Notes: a model not told the origin generated them from the sequence alone. A stretch of DNA of 64,000 nucleotides from Burkholderia lata (GCF_902499335.1 NZ_CABVQK010000014.1:177860-241859), one strand, 5' to 3'. Shown: positions 25,900-35,047, counted from the stretch's first letter. Translations and numbers: made by a program.

Positions 25900-26561
25900 A
25901 CGCCAGCCTTCACGCCCAGTTCGCGCTGTGGGCGGCCGTGCTCGCGAGCGGGGTGTATCACGGGCTCAATCCCGCGATGGGCTGGCCGCTCGCGGTATCG
26001 AACGCGCTGATGACGCGCCGCGGCGGCGCGCTCGTCGCGGCGCTCGGCTATCTCGCGCTCGGCCATGCGCTCGCAGTCTTCGCGGTGATGCTGCCGTTCG
26101 GGCTGCTCGCCGCGTTGCTCGCATGGCAAACGGCGATCCGGATCGGCGCGAGCGCGCTCGTGATCGGCTTCGGCGCCGTGCTGCTGATCCGGCGCCGGCA
26201 TCCGCGAGCGCTCGCGCGGATCCCGCCTGCGCGGCTCGGCCTTTGGTCGTTCGCGGTCGCGATCGCGCATGGCGCGGGGCTGATGCTGGTGCCGATCTAC
26301 CTCGGGCTGTGCGGGCTCGACCAGGATGTCGGCCATCGTGCGGCGGCCACGCTCGTCGATACCCATCTCGGGATGGCGCTCGTCGTCGCGGCCGTGCATG
26401 CCATCGCGATGATCGGCGCCGGCGGGGGGCTCGCGTGGCTCGTGTACCGCTATCTCGGGCTGAAGTTCGTATCGCGGAGCTGGTTCAATCTCGACGCGGT
26501 GTGGGCGTCGAGCCTGATCGTGACGGGCGCGTTGTCGCTCGGACTGGCGGCGGCGCGATAG
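25896..26561 (+). CDS. Multi-pass membrane protein coupled to methanethiol oxidase
   Basis: A 221-residue hydrophobic protein with about six membrane segments. It has no ATG near its N-terminus; the most likely start is TTG at 25896, overlapping the mtoX stop as TTGA, which would couple translation. Early on it has H-G-L-N-P-A-M-G-W-P-L-A-V, and later A-I-A-H-G-A-G-L-M-L-V-P and G-M-A-L-V-V-A-A-V-H-A-I-A-M. The regularly placed intramembrane His and Asn suggest a metal or small-molecule transport or redox role, but I do not recognise a named family. A GTG start about 14 codons in is the alternative. Confidence 0.7.
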   Translation: MNASLHAQFALWAAVLASGVYHGLNPAMGWPLAVSNALMTRRGGALVAALGYLALGHALAVFAVMLPFGLLAALLAWQTAIRIGASALVIGFGAVLLIRRRHPRALARIPPARLGLWSFAVAIAHGAGLMLVPIYLGLCGLDQDVGHRAAATLVDTHLGMALVVAAVHAIAMIGAGGGLAWLVYRYLGLKFVSRSWFNLDAVWASSLIVTGALSLGLAAAR

Positions 26562-26862
26562 CGCCGGAATCGAAGGCAGGTGTGATGCGGCGCCGCCGGG
26601 CAACGCGGCCGTACCGCAAAAAGCGCAACAGAACGACTGTGCCGGCATGCGTGCAACAGCGCACCCGGCAGCGCACCGGAGTGTTCGCTGCGTCACCCTG
26701 CCCCCGCAATACGCCGCATGGCCGGGCCCGGCAGCCCCGATTCCGCTAAAATCGGGCCATGCGCACCCCTTCTCCATCGACCGCCTTGTCGCCTTTCGTC
26801 CGCCGTGCCCGCCCCGCCCGCGTCGCGCCGCGCCCGCCCGTCTCGTTCCGGATGGCTGCCCG
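26562..26862. other. Non-coding interval before the flavin reductase gene
   Basis: About 300 bp with no supported gene. A –10-like TAAAAT occurs at 26747–26752 without a good –35. Nothing else is apparent. Confidence 0.4.
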
Positions 26863-27369
26863 ATGAACCAGGCCAATCCTCCGGATTTCGACTCGGCCGC
26901 CTTCCGGCAAGCACTCGGCCAGTTCGCCACGGGCGTGACGGTGATCACGACGCGCGCGCCGTCCGGCCAGCTGATCGGCATCACCGCCAGCTCGTTCAAC
27001 TCGGTCTCGCTCAATCCGCCGCTCGTGCTGTGGAGCCTTGCGCACAAATCGGCGTCGACGCCCGTGTTCCGCGGCAACAGTCATTACGTGGTGAACGTGC
27101 TCGCGGCATCGCAGCTCGACCTGTGCAAGCGCTTCTCGACCTACAAGGGCGACCGCTTCGAAGGCATCGCGCATGAAGCCGGCAATTCCGGCATGCCGGT
27201 GCTCGACGGCGCGCTCGCGTGGTTCGAGTGCCACAACCGCAGCCGCTACGACGAAGGCGATCACGTGATCTTCGTCGGCGAAGTGGAACGCTGCGGCGTA
27301 CGCGCCGAGCCGGACGCGCCACCGCTCGTGTTCCACGGCGGCGGCTTCCACGGCCTTACACCGCTTTGA
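26863..27369 (+). CDS. Flavin reductase domain protein
   Basis: A 168-residue FMN-binding flavin reductase of the HpaC/DIM6 class: F-R-Q-A-L-G-Q-F-A-T-G-V-T-V-I-T-T near the N-terminus, G-I-T-A-S-S-F-N-S-V-S-L-N-P-P-L-V-L, and the C-terminal H-V-I-F-V-G-E-V. Such proteins reduce FMN or FAD with NAD(P)H, usually for a two-component monooxygenase, but no oxygenase partner is next to it. The start at 26863 lacks a clear ribosome binding site. Its last 14 bp overlap the 3' end of the convergent Lrp-type gene. Confidence 0.85.
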   Translation: MNQANPPDFDSAAFRQALGQFATGVTVITTRAPSGQLIGITASSFNSVSLNPPLVLWSLAHKSASTPVFRGNSHYVVNVLAASQLDLCKRFSTYKGDRFEGIAHEAGNSGMPVLDGALAWFECHNRSRYDEGDHVIFVGEVERCGVRAEPDAPPLVFHGGGFHGLTPL

Positions 27370-27856
27370 TTGCCCCCGTGCGCGCCAGCCCGACCGGCGC
27401 GCCGGCTTCATCCTTCAGCGTCTGCAGCACGATGTTCGAACGGATGTCCATCACGCCCGGTGCCTTGTAGAGCCGGTTCAGCACGAAATCCGAATAGTGC
27501 TTGAGGTTGTGCGCAAGCACGCGCAGCAGATAGTGGCTCTCGCCCGTCACGACGAACGCGCCGACCACCTCCGGCCATTCGCGCAGCGCTTCCGCGAAGC
27601 GCTCGTGCCATTGATTCTCTTCGTTGCGCATCGATACCTGAACGAACGCCTCGAGCTCGAAGCCGAGCTTCTCGCGGCTCAGGCACGCGCGATAGTGCTC
27701 GATTACGCCCTGCTCCTCGAGCAGGCGCATGCGGCGCAGGCAGGCGGATGGCGAAAGCGAAATCCGTTCCGCCAGGTCGAGATTGCTGATTCTGCCCTCT
27801 TCCTGCAGGACCGCCAGAATCCGGCAGTCGGTGGCATCGAGCGTGATCGCGTGCAT
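27356..27856 (-). CDS. kynR: Lrp/AsnC-family regulator, probable kynurenine-operon regulator
   Basis: A 166-residue Lrp/AsnC protein: an N-terminal winged HTH (D-C-R-I-L-A-V-L-Q-E-E-G-R-I-S-N-L-D-L-A-E-R-I-S-L-S-P-S split by the turn, then C-L-R-R-M-R-L-L-E) and a C-terminal RAM ligand domain. It is divergent from kynBUA, the arrangement of KynR in Pseudomonas and Burkholderia, where kynurenine acts as inducer. The 130-bp interval contains a 15-bp perfect palindrome that may be its operator. Role assigned from context plus family. Confidence 0.82.
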   Translation of the reverse strand: MHAITLDATDCRILAVLQEEGRISNLDLAERISLSPSACLRRMRLLEEQGVIEHYRACLSREKLGFELEAFVQVSMRNEENQWHERFAEALREWPEVVGAFVVTGESHYLLRVLAHNLKHYSDFVLNRLYKAPGVMDIRSNIVLQTLKDEAGAPVGLARTGAIKAV

Positions 27857-27894
27857 TTTTGGTCCCCGTTTTCCCTCTGAGTCGAATTATCTGC

Positions 27895-27909
27895 CAATCC
27901 GGCGGATTG
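27895..27909. promoter_or_regulatory. 15-bp palindrome in the kynR–kynB divergent promoter region, candidate operator
   Basis: CAATCCG–g–CGGATTG, 7-bp arms round a single base. It lies 39 bp before the kynR start and 78 bp before kynB, a plausible place for an Lrp-type regulator controlling both. Confidence 0.5.
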
Positions 27910-27986
27910 TCCATGTTTATTTCGCAAGCACTTTCTGCGAGCGTCCACCTATCATTCGAAGGACCGACTCACCGAATCGTCATGCC

Positions 27987-28628
27987 ATGGACATCCTCTG
28001 GGACATCTCGCCGCCTGTCAGCCCCGCCACCCCCGTGTGGCCGGGCGATACGCCGGTTTCCGTCGAACGCGTGTGGCGGATGGAGGCCGGCTCGCCGGTC
28101 AACGTCGCGCGCCTGACGCTGTCGCCGCACACGGGCGCGCACTGCGACGCGCCGCTGCACTACGACGCCGACGGCGCGCCGATCGGCGCCGTGCCGCTCG
28201 AGACCTACCTCGGCCCGTGCCGCGTGATTCATTGCATCGGCGCGTCGCCGGTCGTGCAGCCGGCCGATGTCGCGGCCGCGCTCGACGGCGTCCCGCCGCG
28301 CGTGCTGCTGCGCACCTATGCGCACGCCAGCGTCGAGCAGTGGGACAGCAACTTCTGCGCGGTCGCGCCCGAGACCGTCGACCTGCTCGCCGCACGCGGC
28401 GTGAAGCTGATCGGCATCGACACGCCATCGCTCGACCCGCAGGAATCGAAGACGATGGACGCGCATCACCGCGTGCGCGCGCACCGGATGGCGATCCTCG
28501 AAGGCATCGTGCTCGACGACGTGCCGCCCGGCGACTACGAACTGATCGCACTGCCGCTGAAGTTCGCAACGCTCGACGCGAGCCCCGTGCGCGCGGTGCT
28601 GCGCGCGCTGCCCGCGCGTGCTTCCTGA
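27987..28628 (+). CDS. kynB: Kynurenine formamidase
   Basis: A 213-residue cyclase-family hydrolase: W-D-I-S-P-P-V, W-P-G-D-T-P-V, the metal-binding H-T-G-A-H-C-D-A-P-L-H-Y, and G-V-K-L-I-G-I-D-T-P-S-L-D-P. It converts N-formylkynurenine to kynurenine and formate using two metal ions held by the H-x-G-x-H-x-D motif. The ATG at 27987 gives the family N-terminus; the ATG five bases earlier is out of frame. First gene of kynB–kynU–kynA, with kynU 25 bp downstream. Confidence 0.95.
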   Translation: MDILWDISPPVSPATPVWPGDTPVSVERVWRMEAGSPVNVARLTLSPHTGAHCDAPLHYDADGAPIGAVPLETYLGPCRVIHCIGASPVVQPADVAAALDGVPPRVLLRTYAHASVEQWDSNFCAVAPETVDLLAARGVKLIGIDTPSLDPQESKTMDAHHRVRAHRMAILEGIVLDDVPPGDYELIALPLKFATLDASPVRAVLRALPARAS

Positions 28629-28653
28629 TTACCCCGACTAACGATCCCGCATC

Positions 28654-29907
28654 ATGATCAAGACCCGTGAAGACGCGCTCGCGCTCGACCGCGACGATCC
28701 GCTCGCCCCGCTGCGCGACCAGTTCTCCCTGCCCGACGGCGTGATCTACCTCGACGGCAACTCGCTCGGCGCGCAGCCAAGCGCATCGGCCGCCCGCGCG
28801 CAGCAGGTGATCGGCGCCGAATGGGGCGAAGGCCTGATCCGCAGCTGGAACACGGCCGGCTGGTTCGCGCTGCCGCGCCGCCTCGGCGACAAGCTCGCGA
28901 CGCTGATCGGCGGCGCACCGGGCGAGACGGTCGTGACCGATACGATCTCGATCAACCTGTTCAAACTGCTGTCGGCGATGGTGCGCCACCAGGCCGAGCG
29001 CGCGCCCGAGCGCCGCGTGATCGTGTCGGAACGCTCGAACTTCCCGACCGACCTGTATATCGCACAGGGGCTGATCGAGCAGCTCGGCGGCGACTACGAG
29101 CTGCGCCTGATCGACGACCCGGCCGACCTGCCCGGCGCGCTCGGCGCGGACACGGCCGTCGCGATGATCACGCACGTGAACTACCGCACCGGCTACATGC
29201 ACGACATGCCGGCCGTCACGCAGCTCGTGCACGACGCGGGCGGGCTGATGCTGTGGGATCTCGCGCACTCGGCCGGCGCGGTGCCGGTCGACCTGAACGG
29301 CGCACGCGCGGACGGCGCGGTCGGCTGCACGTACAAGTACCTGAACGGCGGCCCCGGTTCGCCCGCATTCGTGTGGGTGCCGCAGCGCCATCACGCGCAC
29401 TTCTCGCAGCCGCTGTCCGGCTGGTGGGGCCACCGCGCACCGTTCGCGATGCAGCCGGGCTTCGCGCCCGATCCGGGCATCGCGCGCTTCCTGTGCGGCA
29501 CGCAGCCGATCGTGTCGATGTCGATGGTCGAATGCGGGCTTGACGTGTTCCTGCAGACCGACATGCATGCGATCCGCCGCAAGTCGCTCGCGCTGACCGA
29601 TGCGTTCATCGCGCTCGTCGAAGCGCGCTGCGCGGGCCTGTCGCTGAAGCTCGTCACGCCGCGCGCGCATCACCAGCGCGGCTCGCAGGCGAGCTTCGAG
29701 CATCCGCACGGCTACGAGGTGATGCAGGCGCTGATCGCGCGCGGCGTGATCGGCGACTACCGCGAGCCGTACGTGCTGCGCTTCGGCTTCACGCCGCTCT
29801 ATACGCGCTTCGCCGACGTGTGGGATGCCGTCGAGACGCTGCGCGACATCCTCGCCACCGACGCGTGGAAGGCACCCGAGTTCGCCGAGCGCGGCGCGGT
29901 GACCTGA
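28654..29907 (+). CDS. kynU: Kynureninase
   Basis: A 417-residue fold-type I PLP enzyme. Visible are Y-L-D-G-N-S-L-G near the N-terminus, D-L-A-H-S-A-G-A-V-P binding the cofactor ring, and the Schiff-base Lys in C-T-Y-K-Y-L-N-G-G-P-G-S-P. It cleaves kynurenine to anthranilate and alanine. Middle gene of the kyn operon. No fault is seen and length is typical. Confidence 0.96.
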   Translation: MIKTREDALALDRDDPLAPLRDQFSLPDGVIYLDGNSLGAQPSASAARAQQVIGAEWGEGLIRSWNTAGWFALPRRLGDKLATLIGGAPGETVVTDTISINLFKLLSAMVRHQAERAPERRVIVSERSNFPTDLYIAQGLIEQLGGDYELRLIDDPADLPGALGADTAVAMITHVNYRTGYMHDMPAVTQLVHDAGGLMLWDLAHSAGAVPVDLNGARADGAVGCTYKYLNGGPGSPAFVWVPQRHHAHFSQPLSGWWGHRAPFAMQPGFAPDPGIARFLCGTQPIVSMSMVECGLDVFLQTDMHAIRRKSLALTDAFIALVEARCAGLSLKLVTPRAHHQRGSQASFEHPHGYEVMQALIARGVIGDYREPYVLRFGFTPLYTRFADVWDAVETLRDILATDAWKAPEFAERGAVT

Positions 29908-29968
29908 CCGGTTTCGCCCGGCGCGCGAGCCGCGCGCCGGGCCCCGTCATTCAAATCTGGAGAGAGTC

Positions 29969-30916
29969 GTGAATTCTGGTCATATGCAGCCACCCGGCAA
30001 CGACGCGCCGGCGGGCTGCCCGTTCTCGGGCGCACGCGCCGCGCATTCGGCACAACCGGCCCAGGCCGCGCACGAAGCGTCGCACGTGCCCGGCGATGCC
30101 GGCTGGCACAACGCGCAGCTCGATTTCTCGAAGTCGATGAGCTACGGCGACTACCTGTCGCTGAATTCGATCCTCGACGCGCAACATCCGCTGTCGCCCG
30201 ATCACAACGAGATGCTGTTCATCATCCAGCATCAGACGAGCGAGCTGTGGATGAAGCTCGCGCTGTTCGAGCTGCGCGGCGCCCTCGATGCGGTACGCAC
30301 CGACGCGCTGCCGCCGGCGTTCAAGATGCTCGCGCGCGTGTCGCGGATTCTCGAACAACTGGTGCAGGCGTGGAACGTGCTGTCGACCATGACGCCGTCC
30401 GAGTATTCGGCGATGCGCCCGTATCTCGGGCAGTCGTCGGGCTTCCAGTCGTACCAGTACCGGCAGCTCGAATTCCTGCTCGGCAACAAGAACGTGCAGA
30501 TGCTGCAGCCGCATGCGCACCGGCCCGACATCCTCGAACAGGTGCGTGCGACGCTCGAGGCGCCGTCGTTCTACGACGAAGTCGTGCGCCTGCTCGCGCG
30601 ACGCGGCTTCCCGATCGCGGCGGAGCGTCTCGAGCACGACTGGACGCAGCCGACCCGGCACGACGAGACGGTCGAAGCCGCGTGGCTCGAGGTGTACCGT
30701 CACCCGCAGCAGCACTGGGAGCTCTACGAGATGGCCGAGGAACTCGTCGATCTCGAGGACGCGTTCCGCCAGTGGCGCTTCCGTCACGTGACGACCGTCG
30801 AGCGCATCATCGGCTTCAAGCAGGGCACGGGCGGCACCAGCGGTGCGCCGTACCTGCGCAAGATGCTCGACGTCGTGCTGTTCCCCGAGCTCTGGCACGT
30901 GCGCACCACGCTGTAA
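29969..30916 (+). CDS. kynA: Tryptophan 2,3-dioxygenase
   Basis: A 315-residue haem enzyme that opens the indole ring of tryptophan to N-formylkynurenine. The family motifs S-Y-G-D-Y-L-S-L, D-E/N-M-L-F-I-I-Q-H-Q-T-S-E-L-W-M-K (with the distal His) and the C-terminal H-V-T-T-V-E-R-I-I-G-F-K-Q-G-T-G-G-T-S-G (haem-ligating His early in it) are present. The likely start is GTG 29969, just after GGAGAGAG; ATG 29984 is an alternative. The first 50 residues are Ala/His-rich and not conserved. The three enzymes together convert tryptophan to anthranilate; no further anthranilate-degrading gene is in the window. Confidence 0.95.
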   Translation: MNSGHMQPPGNDAPAGCPFSGARAAHSAQPAQAAHEASHVPGDAGWHNAQLDFSKSMSYGDYLSLNSILDAQHPLSPDHNEMLFIIQHQTSELWMKLALFELRGALDAVRTDALPPAFKMLARVSRILEQLVQAWNVLSTMTPSEYSAMRPYLGQSSGFQSYQYRQLEFLLGNKNVQMLQPHAHRPDILEQVRATLEAPSFYDEVVRLLARRGFPIAAERLEHDWTQPTRHDETVEAAWLEVYRHPQQHWELYEMAEELVDLEDAFRQWRFRHVTTVERIIGFKQGTGGTSGAPYLRKMLDVVLFPELWHVRTTL

Positions 30917-30945
30917 CGCACGACTCGCCCCTGGCCCGCCCGCCG

Positions 30946-32343
30946 TCAAGACGACGTGCGGGCCAGCGCCTCCCCTTCGCTCGGCTGCACGGCCGCGCGT
31001 GACAGTCGCGGAATATGCCGTCGCACGACGAGCAGCGCGACGCAGACAACCCCCATCGCGATCGCCAGCATCGTCAGATAGGCCGTGGCGCCCCCCGTGG
31101 TGATCACGATCGCGCCCGCGAACGCGCTGAGGATCGCGCCGAGCCGGCCGAACGCGAGTGCGCTTGCAGTGCCCGTCGCGCGCACGGCTGTCGGGTAGAT
31201 GTACGCACAAAGCGCATACATCGTCGACTGCACCGCGTTGACGAACAGCCCGTGCAGGCCGAGCCCGACGATCAGCCAGCCCGTGTGGCGGCTGGCATCG
31301 ACACCCATCAGCCACACCGCGCTCGCCGCGCCGCCGATACTGCACAGCACGAGCGGCCAGCGCGACCCGGCATGCGCGATCGTCCACGCACACAACAGCG
31401 CGCCGATCACGCCGCCGAGGTTGTACGCGGTGAGCCCGGAACCCGCGACCGACACGCTCAGCCCGCTCGCCGCCAGCATCGTCGGCAGCCAGCTGAACGC
31501 CGCATACACGGCAAGCAGGCACATGAAGAATGCGCACCACAGCGCGATCGTGTCGCGCACCTGACCGCTTTCGAACAGTGCACCGAAGCCGCCGCGTCCG
31601 CCTGCCGCACGTGCGTCCCTCGTGTCGGTGAACACGGTGCCCGGTGCGACGGGCCGCTCCATCCGCGCGAGCAGCGCGCCGAGCTCCGGCCAGCGTGCGG
31701 GGCGCCGCGCGAGATAGCGCGGCGATTCGGGCAGCGCACGCACGAGCACGAAGCCGAGCACGAGCGGCAACGCGCCGCCCGCGAAGAATAGCCCGCGCCA
31801 GCCGTAGCGCGGCAGCACCTCGTGCGCGAACAGGCCGGCCAGCATCCCGCCGAGCGGCACGCAGACGATCGTCGCGGTCACCATCATCGTGCGGCGCCGC
31901 GCGGGCGTGTACTCGGCCGTCATCGTCGTGGCGGTCGGCAATGCGCCGCCGATCCCGAGCCCCGCGACGAAGCGCAGCACCGCGATCGCCGTGACGTCCG
32001 GTGCGAAGCCGATCGCGCAGGTCGCGATGCCGAACAGGAACACGCTGCCGATCACGGCCTGGCGGCGGCCGAAGCGGTCCGCGACGATTCCCGCGCATGC
32101 ACTGCCGATGCCCATCCCGATCAGCCCGGCGGCGACCGCCGGCGCGAACGCGCCACGCGTGATGCCCCATTCGCGGATCAGCACGGGAATCGCGAAACCG
32201 ATCAGCTGGCCGTCGAAGCCGTCGAGCACAATCGCGAGCGCGGCAAGCAGCACCACGCAGCGCTGCATCGTCGTGAACGGCCCGTCGTCGAGCGTCGCGC
32301 CGATGTCGACGGACGGTGGCTGCAATCCGTCGCGCGTGCTCAT
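30946..32343 (-). CDS. MFS transporter, aromatic acid:H+ symporter (AAHS) type
   Basis: A 465-residue, 12-helix major facilitator. Helix 1 has the AAHS signature D-G-F-D, the loop 2–3 motif is G-x-x-A-D-R-F-G-R-R, and loop 8–9 and the helix-5 G-x-x-x-G-G region are typical. The family imports benzoate, 4-hydroxybenzoate, vanillate and similar acids. It lies 264 bp after the panE-like gene in the same direction, so it may carry the substrate of that pathway, but it could also serve kynurenine or anthranilate traffic given its convergent neighbour kynA. Start ATG 32343 chosen by family N-terminus. Confidence 0.82.
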   Translation of the reverse strand: MSTRDGLQPPSVDIGATLDDGPFTTMQRCVVLLAALAIVLDGFDGQLIGFAIPVLIREWGITRGAFAPAVAAGLIGMGIGSACAGIVADRFGRRQAVIGSVFLFGIATCAIGFAPDVTAIAVLRFVAGLGIGGALPTATTMTAEYTPARRRTMMVTATIVCVPLGGMLAGLFAHEVLPRYGWRGLFFAGGALPLVLGFVLVRALPESPRYLARRPARWPELGALLARMERPVAPGTVFTDTRDARAAGGRGGFGALFESGQVRDTIALWCAFFMCLLAVYAAFSWLPTMLAASGLSVSVAGSGLTAYNLGGVIGALLCAWTIAHAGSRWPLVLCSIGGAASAVWLMGVDASRHTGWLIVGLGLHGLFVNAVQSTMYALCAYIYPTAVRATGTASALAFGRLGAILSAFAGAIVITTGGATAYLTMLAIAMGVVCVALLVVRRHIPRLSRAAVQPSEGEALARTSS

Positions 32344-32607
32344 GCGGCCTCCCGTGCGTCGCATTCAAGCGGCAACGTGCGCGACCGGCGCGCGGCAAGA
32401 CAACGGCATTCGATGGCTTTCATGGCGTCTCCAGTGGCCCGGGCTGGCGCGCTCAGGCGTGCCCGGATCTCGTGCTGCGCAGTCGGCCGGTGTCGACGCA
32501 TCGGCGCCGGCTCCGGTGTCTCGTCCAACCTGTTCCGATCCGGCGCTCGCACTGCATGCGGCGCGCGCGTATCGTCGTGCGGCGCAAGCCGGCCGCCGGC
32601 CTGATAC

Positions 32608-33552
32608 TCAGTCGATCCGCGCGTCGATCAGCCGGACCAGCGCGAGCAACGTTTCCGCATGCGGCACCGGCACGCCCGCTTCGCGCGCGGCCGCGACGAC
32701 CTTGCCGCTGATCGCGTCGATTTCCGTGCGGCGGCCCGCCAGCACGTCCTGCAGCATCGACGGGCGATGGCCGCGATGCTCGTGGATCGCATGCTCGACG
32801 TTGCGCGCGATGCGTTCGCCGTCGACCGCGATGCCCTTCGCGCGGGCAACGGCGGCCACCTCGGCCGCGATCGCGAGCGCGAGTTTGGGCCCGTCGTGAT
32901 AGTTGCCGAGCTGGTCGACCGTGCAGCCCGTCGCCGCGCACAGCGTGTTGAGCGCCGCGTTGAACGCGACCTTCTCCCAGATTGCGGCCCACACGTCGGC
33001 ATCGAGCGTGCATGCGAGCCCCGCGCGCGACAGTGCATCGGCCACGGCTGTCGCGAACGGGCGTGCCGCGCCGTCGGCCGTCATCATGCGGATCGTGCCC
33101 GCGCCGTGCGAGCGAACGTGTGCGGGCCCCGCGGCGTCGGCCGGCCACGTCGTCACGCCAACCAGGATGCGTTCGAGCGGCACGAACGCATTCAGCGTCT
33201 CGACGTTGCCGAGCCCGTTCTGCAGCGTGAGCACATGCGTGTGCGGCGTCAGCAGCGCGCGCACGCCGTCGAGCGCGGTGCGCGTATGCAGCGACTTCGT
33301 GAAAACGATCAGCAAATCGAACGGTGTGCTTGCCGATGCAGCCGCATCCGCTTGCGCGGCTTCCGGCCGCACGGCCTGCAACGTACGGATGCGGCGCTCG
33401 CCGCGATCGTCGTCGATGCGAAGCCCGTCGCGGCTAATCGCATCGAGATGCGCGTCGTTCACGTCGATCAGCGTGACGGCCTCGCCGCTTTCGGCCAGCA
33501 GCCCGCCGAACAGCGAGCCCATCGCACCCGCACCCAGAATCGCAATCCTCAT
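32608..33552 (-). CDS. Ketopantoate reductase (PanE/ApbA) family dehydrogenase
   Basis: A 314-residue protein with the Rossmann G-A-G-A-M-G at 7–12, L-Q-N-G-L-G-N, and the catalytic-Lys region W-E-K-V-A-F-N-A-A-L-N, followed by the C-terminal helical domain with the late D-V-x-x-G-R-x-T-E-I-D. It could be 2-dehydropantoate 2-reductase, but it sits 14 bp after an aldehyde dehydrogenase gene in a decarboxylase operon. Some PanE-family enzymes are D-mandelate or other D-2-hydroxyacid dehydrogenases, which would fit here. I therefore give no gene symbol. Confidence 0.85.
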   Translation of the reverse strand: MRIAILGAGAMGSLFGGLLAESGEAVTLIDVNDAHLDAISRDGLRIDDDRGERRIRTLQAVRPEAAQADAAASASTPFDLLIVFTKSLHTRTALDGVRALLTPHTHVLTLQNGLGNVETLNAFVPLERILVGVTTWPADAAGPAHVRSHGAGTIRMMTADGAARPFATAVADALSRAGLACTLDADVWAAIWEKVAFNAALNTLCAATGCTVDQLGNYHDGPKLALAIAAEVAAVARAKGIAVDGERIARNVEHAIHEHRGHRPSMLQDVLAGRRTEIDAISGKVVAAAREAGVPVPHAETLLALVRLIDARID

Positions 33553-33566
33553 CGTCGGCAGCCTCG

Positions 33567-35018
33567 TCAGAACGGATAGTGGCGCGGTGCGGTCTGCACC
33601 GTGATCCAGCGCAGGTCCGTGAACGCCGCGATGCCGGCCTTGCCGCCGAAGTGGCCGAAGCCGCTGTCCTTCACGCCGCCGAACGGCATCTGCGCCTCGT
33701 CGTGCACGGTCGGACCGTTCACGTGGCAGATGCCCGACTCGATGCGTGCCGCGACGCGCATCGCACGCGCGACATCGCGGCTGAACACGGCCGACGACAG
33801 CCCGAACGCATTGTCGTTCGCGCAGCGGATCGCGGCATCCTCGTCGTCGACGCGCACGATGCCCTTCACCGGGCCGAACGATTCTTCCGCATAGATGCGC
33901 ATCGCGGGCGTCACATGGTCGAGCAGCGTGGCCGGGAACAGCGTGCTGTCGGCCTTGCCGCCGCACACGAGCGTCGCACCGTGCGCGAGCGCATCGTCGA
34001 TCAGCGCGTTGCAGCGCTCGACGGCCTTCATGTCGATCAGCGAACCGAGCACGACGGGCCCGTGGCGTGGATCACCGAGCGGCAGCGACGCGGCCTTGTC
34101 GGCGAGCTTCGCGACGAACGCATCGGCGATCGATGCGTCGACGACGATGCGTTCGGTCGACATGCAGATCTGCCCGGAATTCGCGAACGCGCCGAACGCG
34201 GCCGCCGCAACCGCCGCGTCGAGATCGGCATCGTCGAGCACGACGAACGGCGCCTTGCCGCCGAGTTCCAGCACCGACGGTTTCAGGTGACGCGCGCAGG
34301 CTTCGGCGACGATCCTGCCAACGCGCGTCGAGCCCGTGAAATTCACGCGGCGCACGGCCGGATGCGCGATCAACGCATCGACGATGGCGCCCGCATCCTC
34401 GGGCGCGTTCGTCACGAAATTGACGACGCCCGGCGGCAGGCCGGCCTCCTGCAACGCCTCGACGATCAGGCCGTGCGTGACGGGACACAGCTCCGAGCCC
34501 TTCAGCACGACCGTGTTGCCGCACGCGAGCGGCAGCGCAAGTGCGCGCGTCGCGAGGATCACCGGCGCGTTCCACGGCGCGATGCCGAGCACGACGCCGG
34601 CCGGCTGCCGCACGCCCATCGCGAGCGAGCCCGGCACGTCGGACGGAATCAGTTCGCCGCCCACCTGCGTAGTCAACGACGCGGCCTCGACGAGCCCGCT
34701 CGCGGCAAGGTGCACGTTGAAGCCGGCCCACAGCGCGGACGCCCCCGTCTCTGCCGCCATCGCGGCGACGAACTGCTCGTGCTTCGCTTCAAGCGCGGCG
34801 GCTGCCTTCAGCAGCAGCGCGCGGCGTGCGCCGGGGCCGAGCGCGGCCCAGCCGGGAAACGCGCTGGCGGCCGCGTCGGCTGCTGCACGCGCATCGTCGA
34901 CGGTACATGCTGGCGCTTCGGACGCGACTTCGCCGTCAAGCGGGTTGCGGCGCACGAAGGTCGCGCCGCTGGATGAATGACGGCGTTCGCCGCCGATCAG
35001 CATCGATACGGTTTGCAT
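33567..35018 (-). CDS. Aldehyde dehydrogenase (salicylaldehyde/benzaldehyde/vanillin type)
   Basis: A 483-residue NAD(P)-dependent aldehyde dehydrogenase. It has the P-W-N oxyanion Asn, a coenzyme-binding F-T-G-S-T-R-V-G, the general base Glu in L-E-L-G-G-K-A-P, and the nucleophile Cys285 in S-G-Q-I-C-M-S-T-E-R. C-M-S-T-E-R is typical of the aromatic-aldehyde (salicylaldehyde, vanillin, benzaldehyde) branch. In the operon it would oxidise the aldehyde released by the upstream decarboxylase to a carboxylic acid. Gaps of 29 bp and 14 bp to its operon neighbours. Confidence 0.9.
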   Translation of the reverse strand: MQTVSMLIGGERRHSSSGATFVRRNPLDGEVASEAPACTVDDARAAADAAASAFPGWAALGPGARRALLLKAAAALEAKHEQFVAAMAAETGASALWAGFNVHLAASGLVEAASLTTQVGGELIPSDVPGSLAMGVRQPAGVVLGIAPWNAPVILATRALALPLACGNTVVLKGSELCPVTHGLIVEALQEAGLPPGVVNFVTNAPEDAGAIVDALIAHPAVRRVNFTGSTRVGRIVAEACARHLKPSVLELGGKAPFVVLDDADLDAAVAAAAFGAFANSGQICMSTERIVVDASIADAFVAKLADKAASLPLGDPRHGPVVLGSLIDMKAVERCNALIDDALAHGATLVCGGKADSTLFPATLLDHVTPAMRIYAEESFGPVKGIVRVDDEDAAIRCANDNAFGLSSAVFSRDVARAMRVAARIESGICHVNGPTVHDEAQMPFGGVKDSGFGHFGGKAGIAAFTDLRWITVQTAPRHYPF

Positions 35019-35047
35019 GAATTCTCCGGAAAGACGCGCACCGCGCG

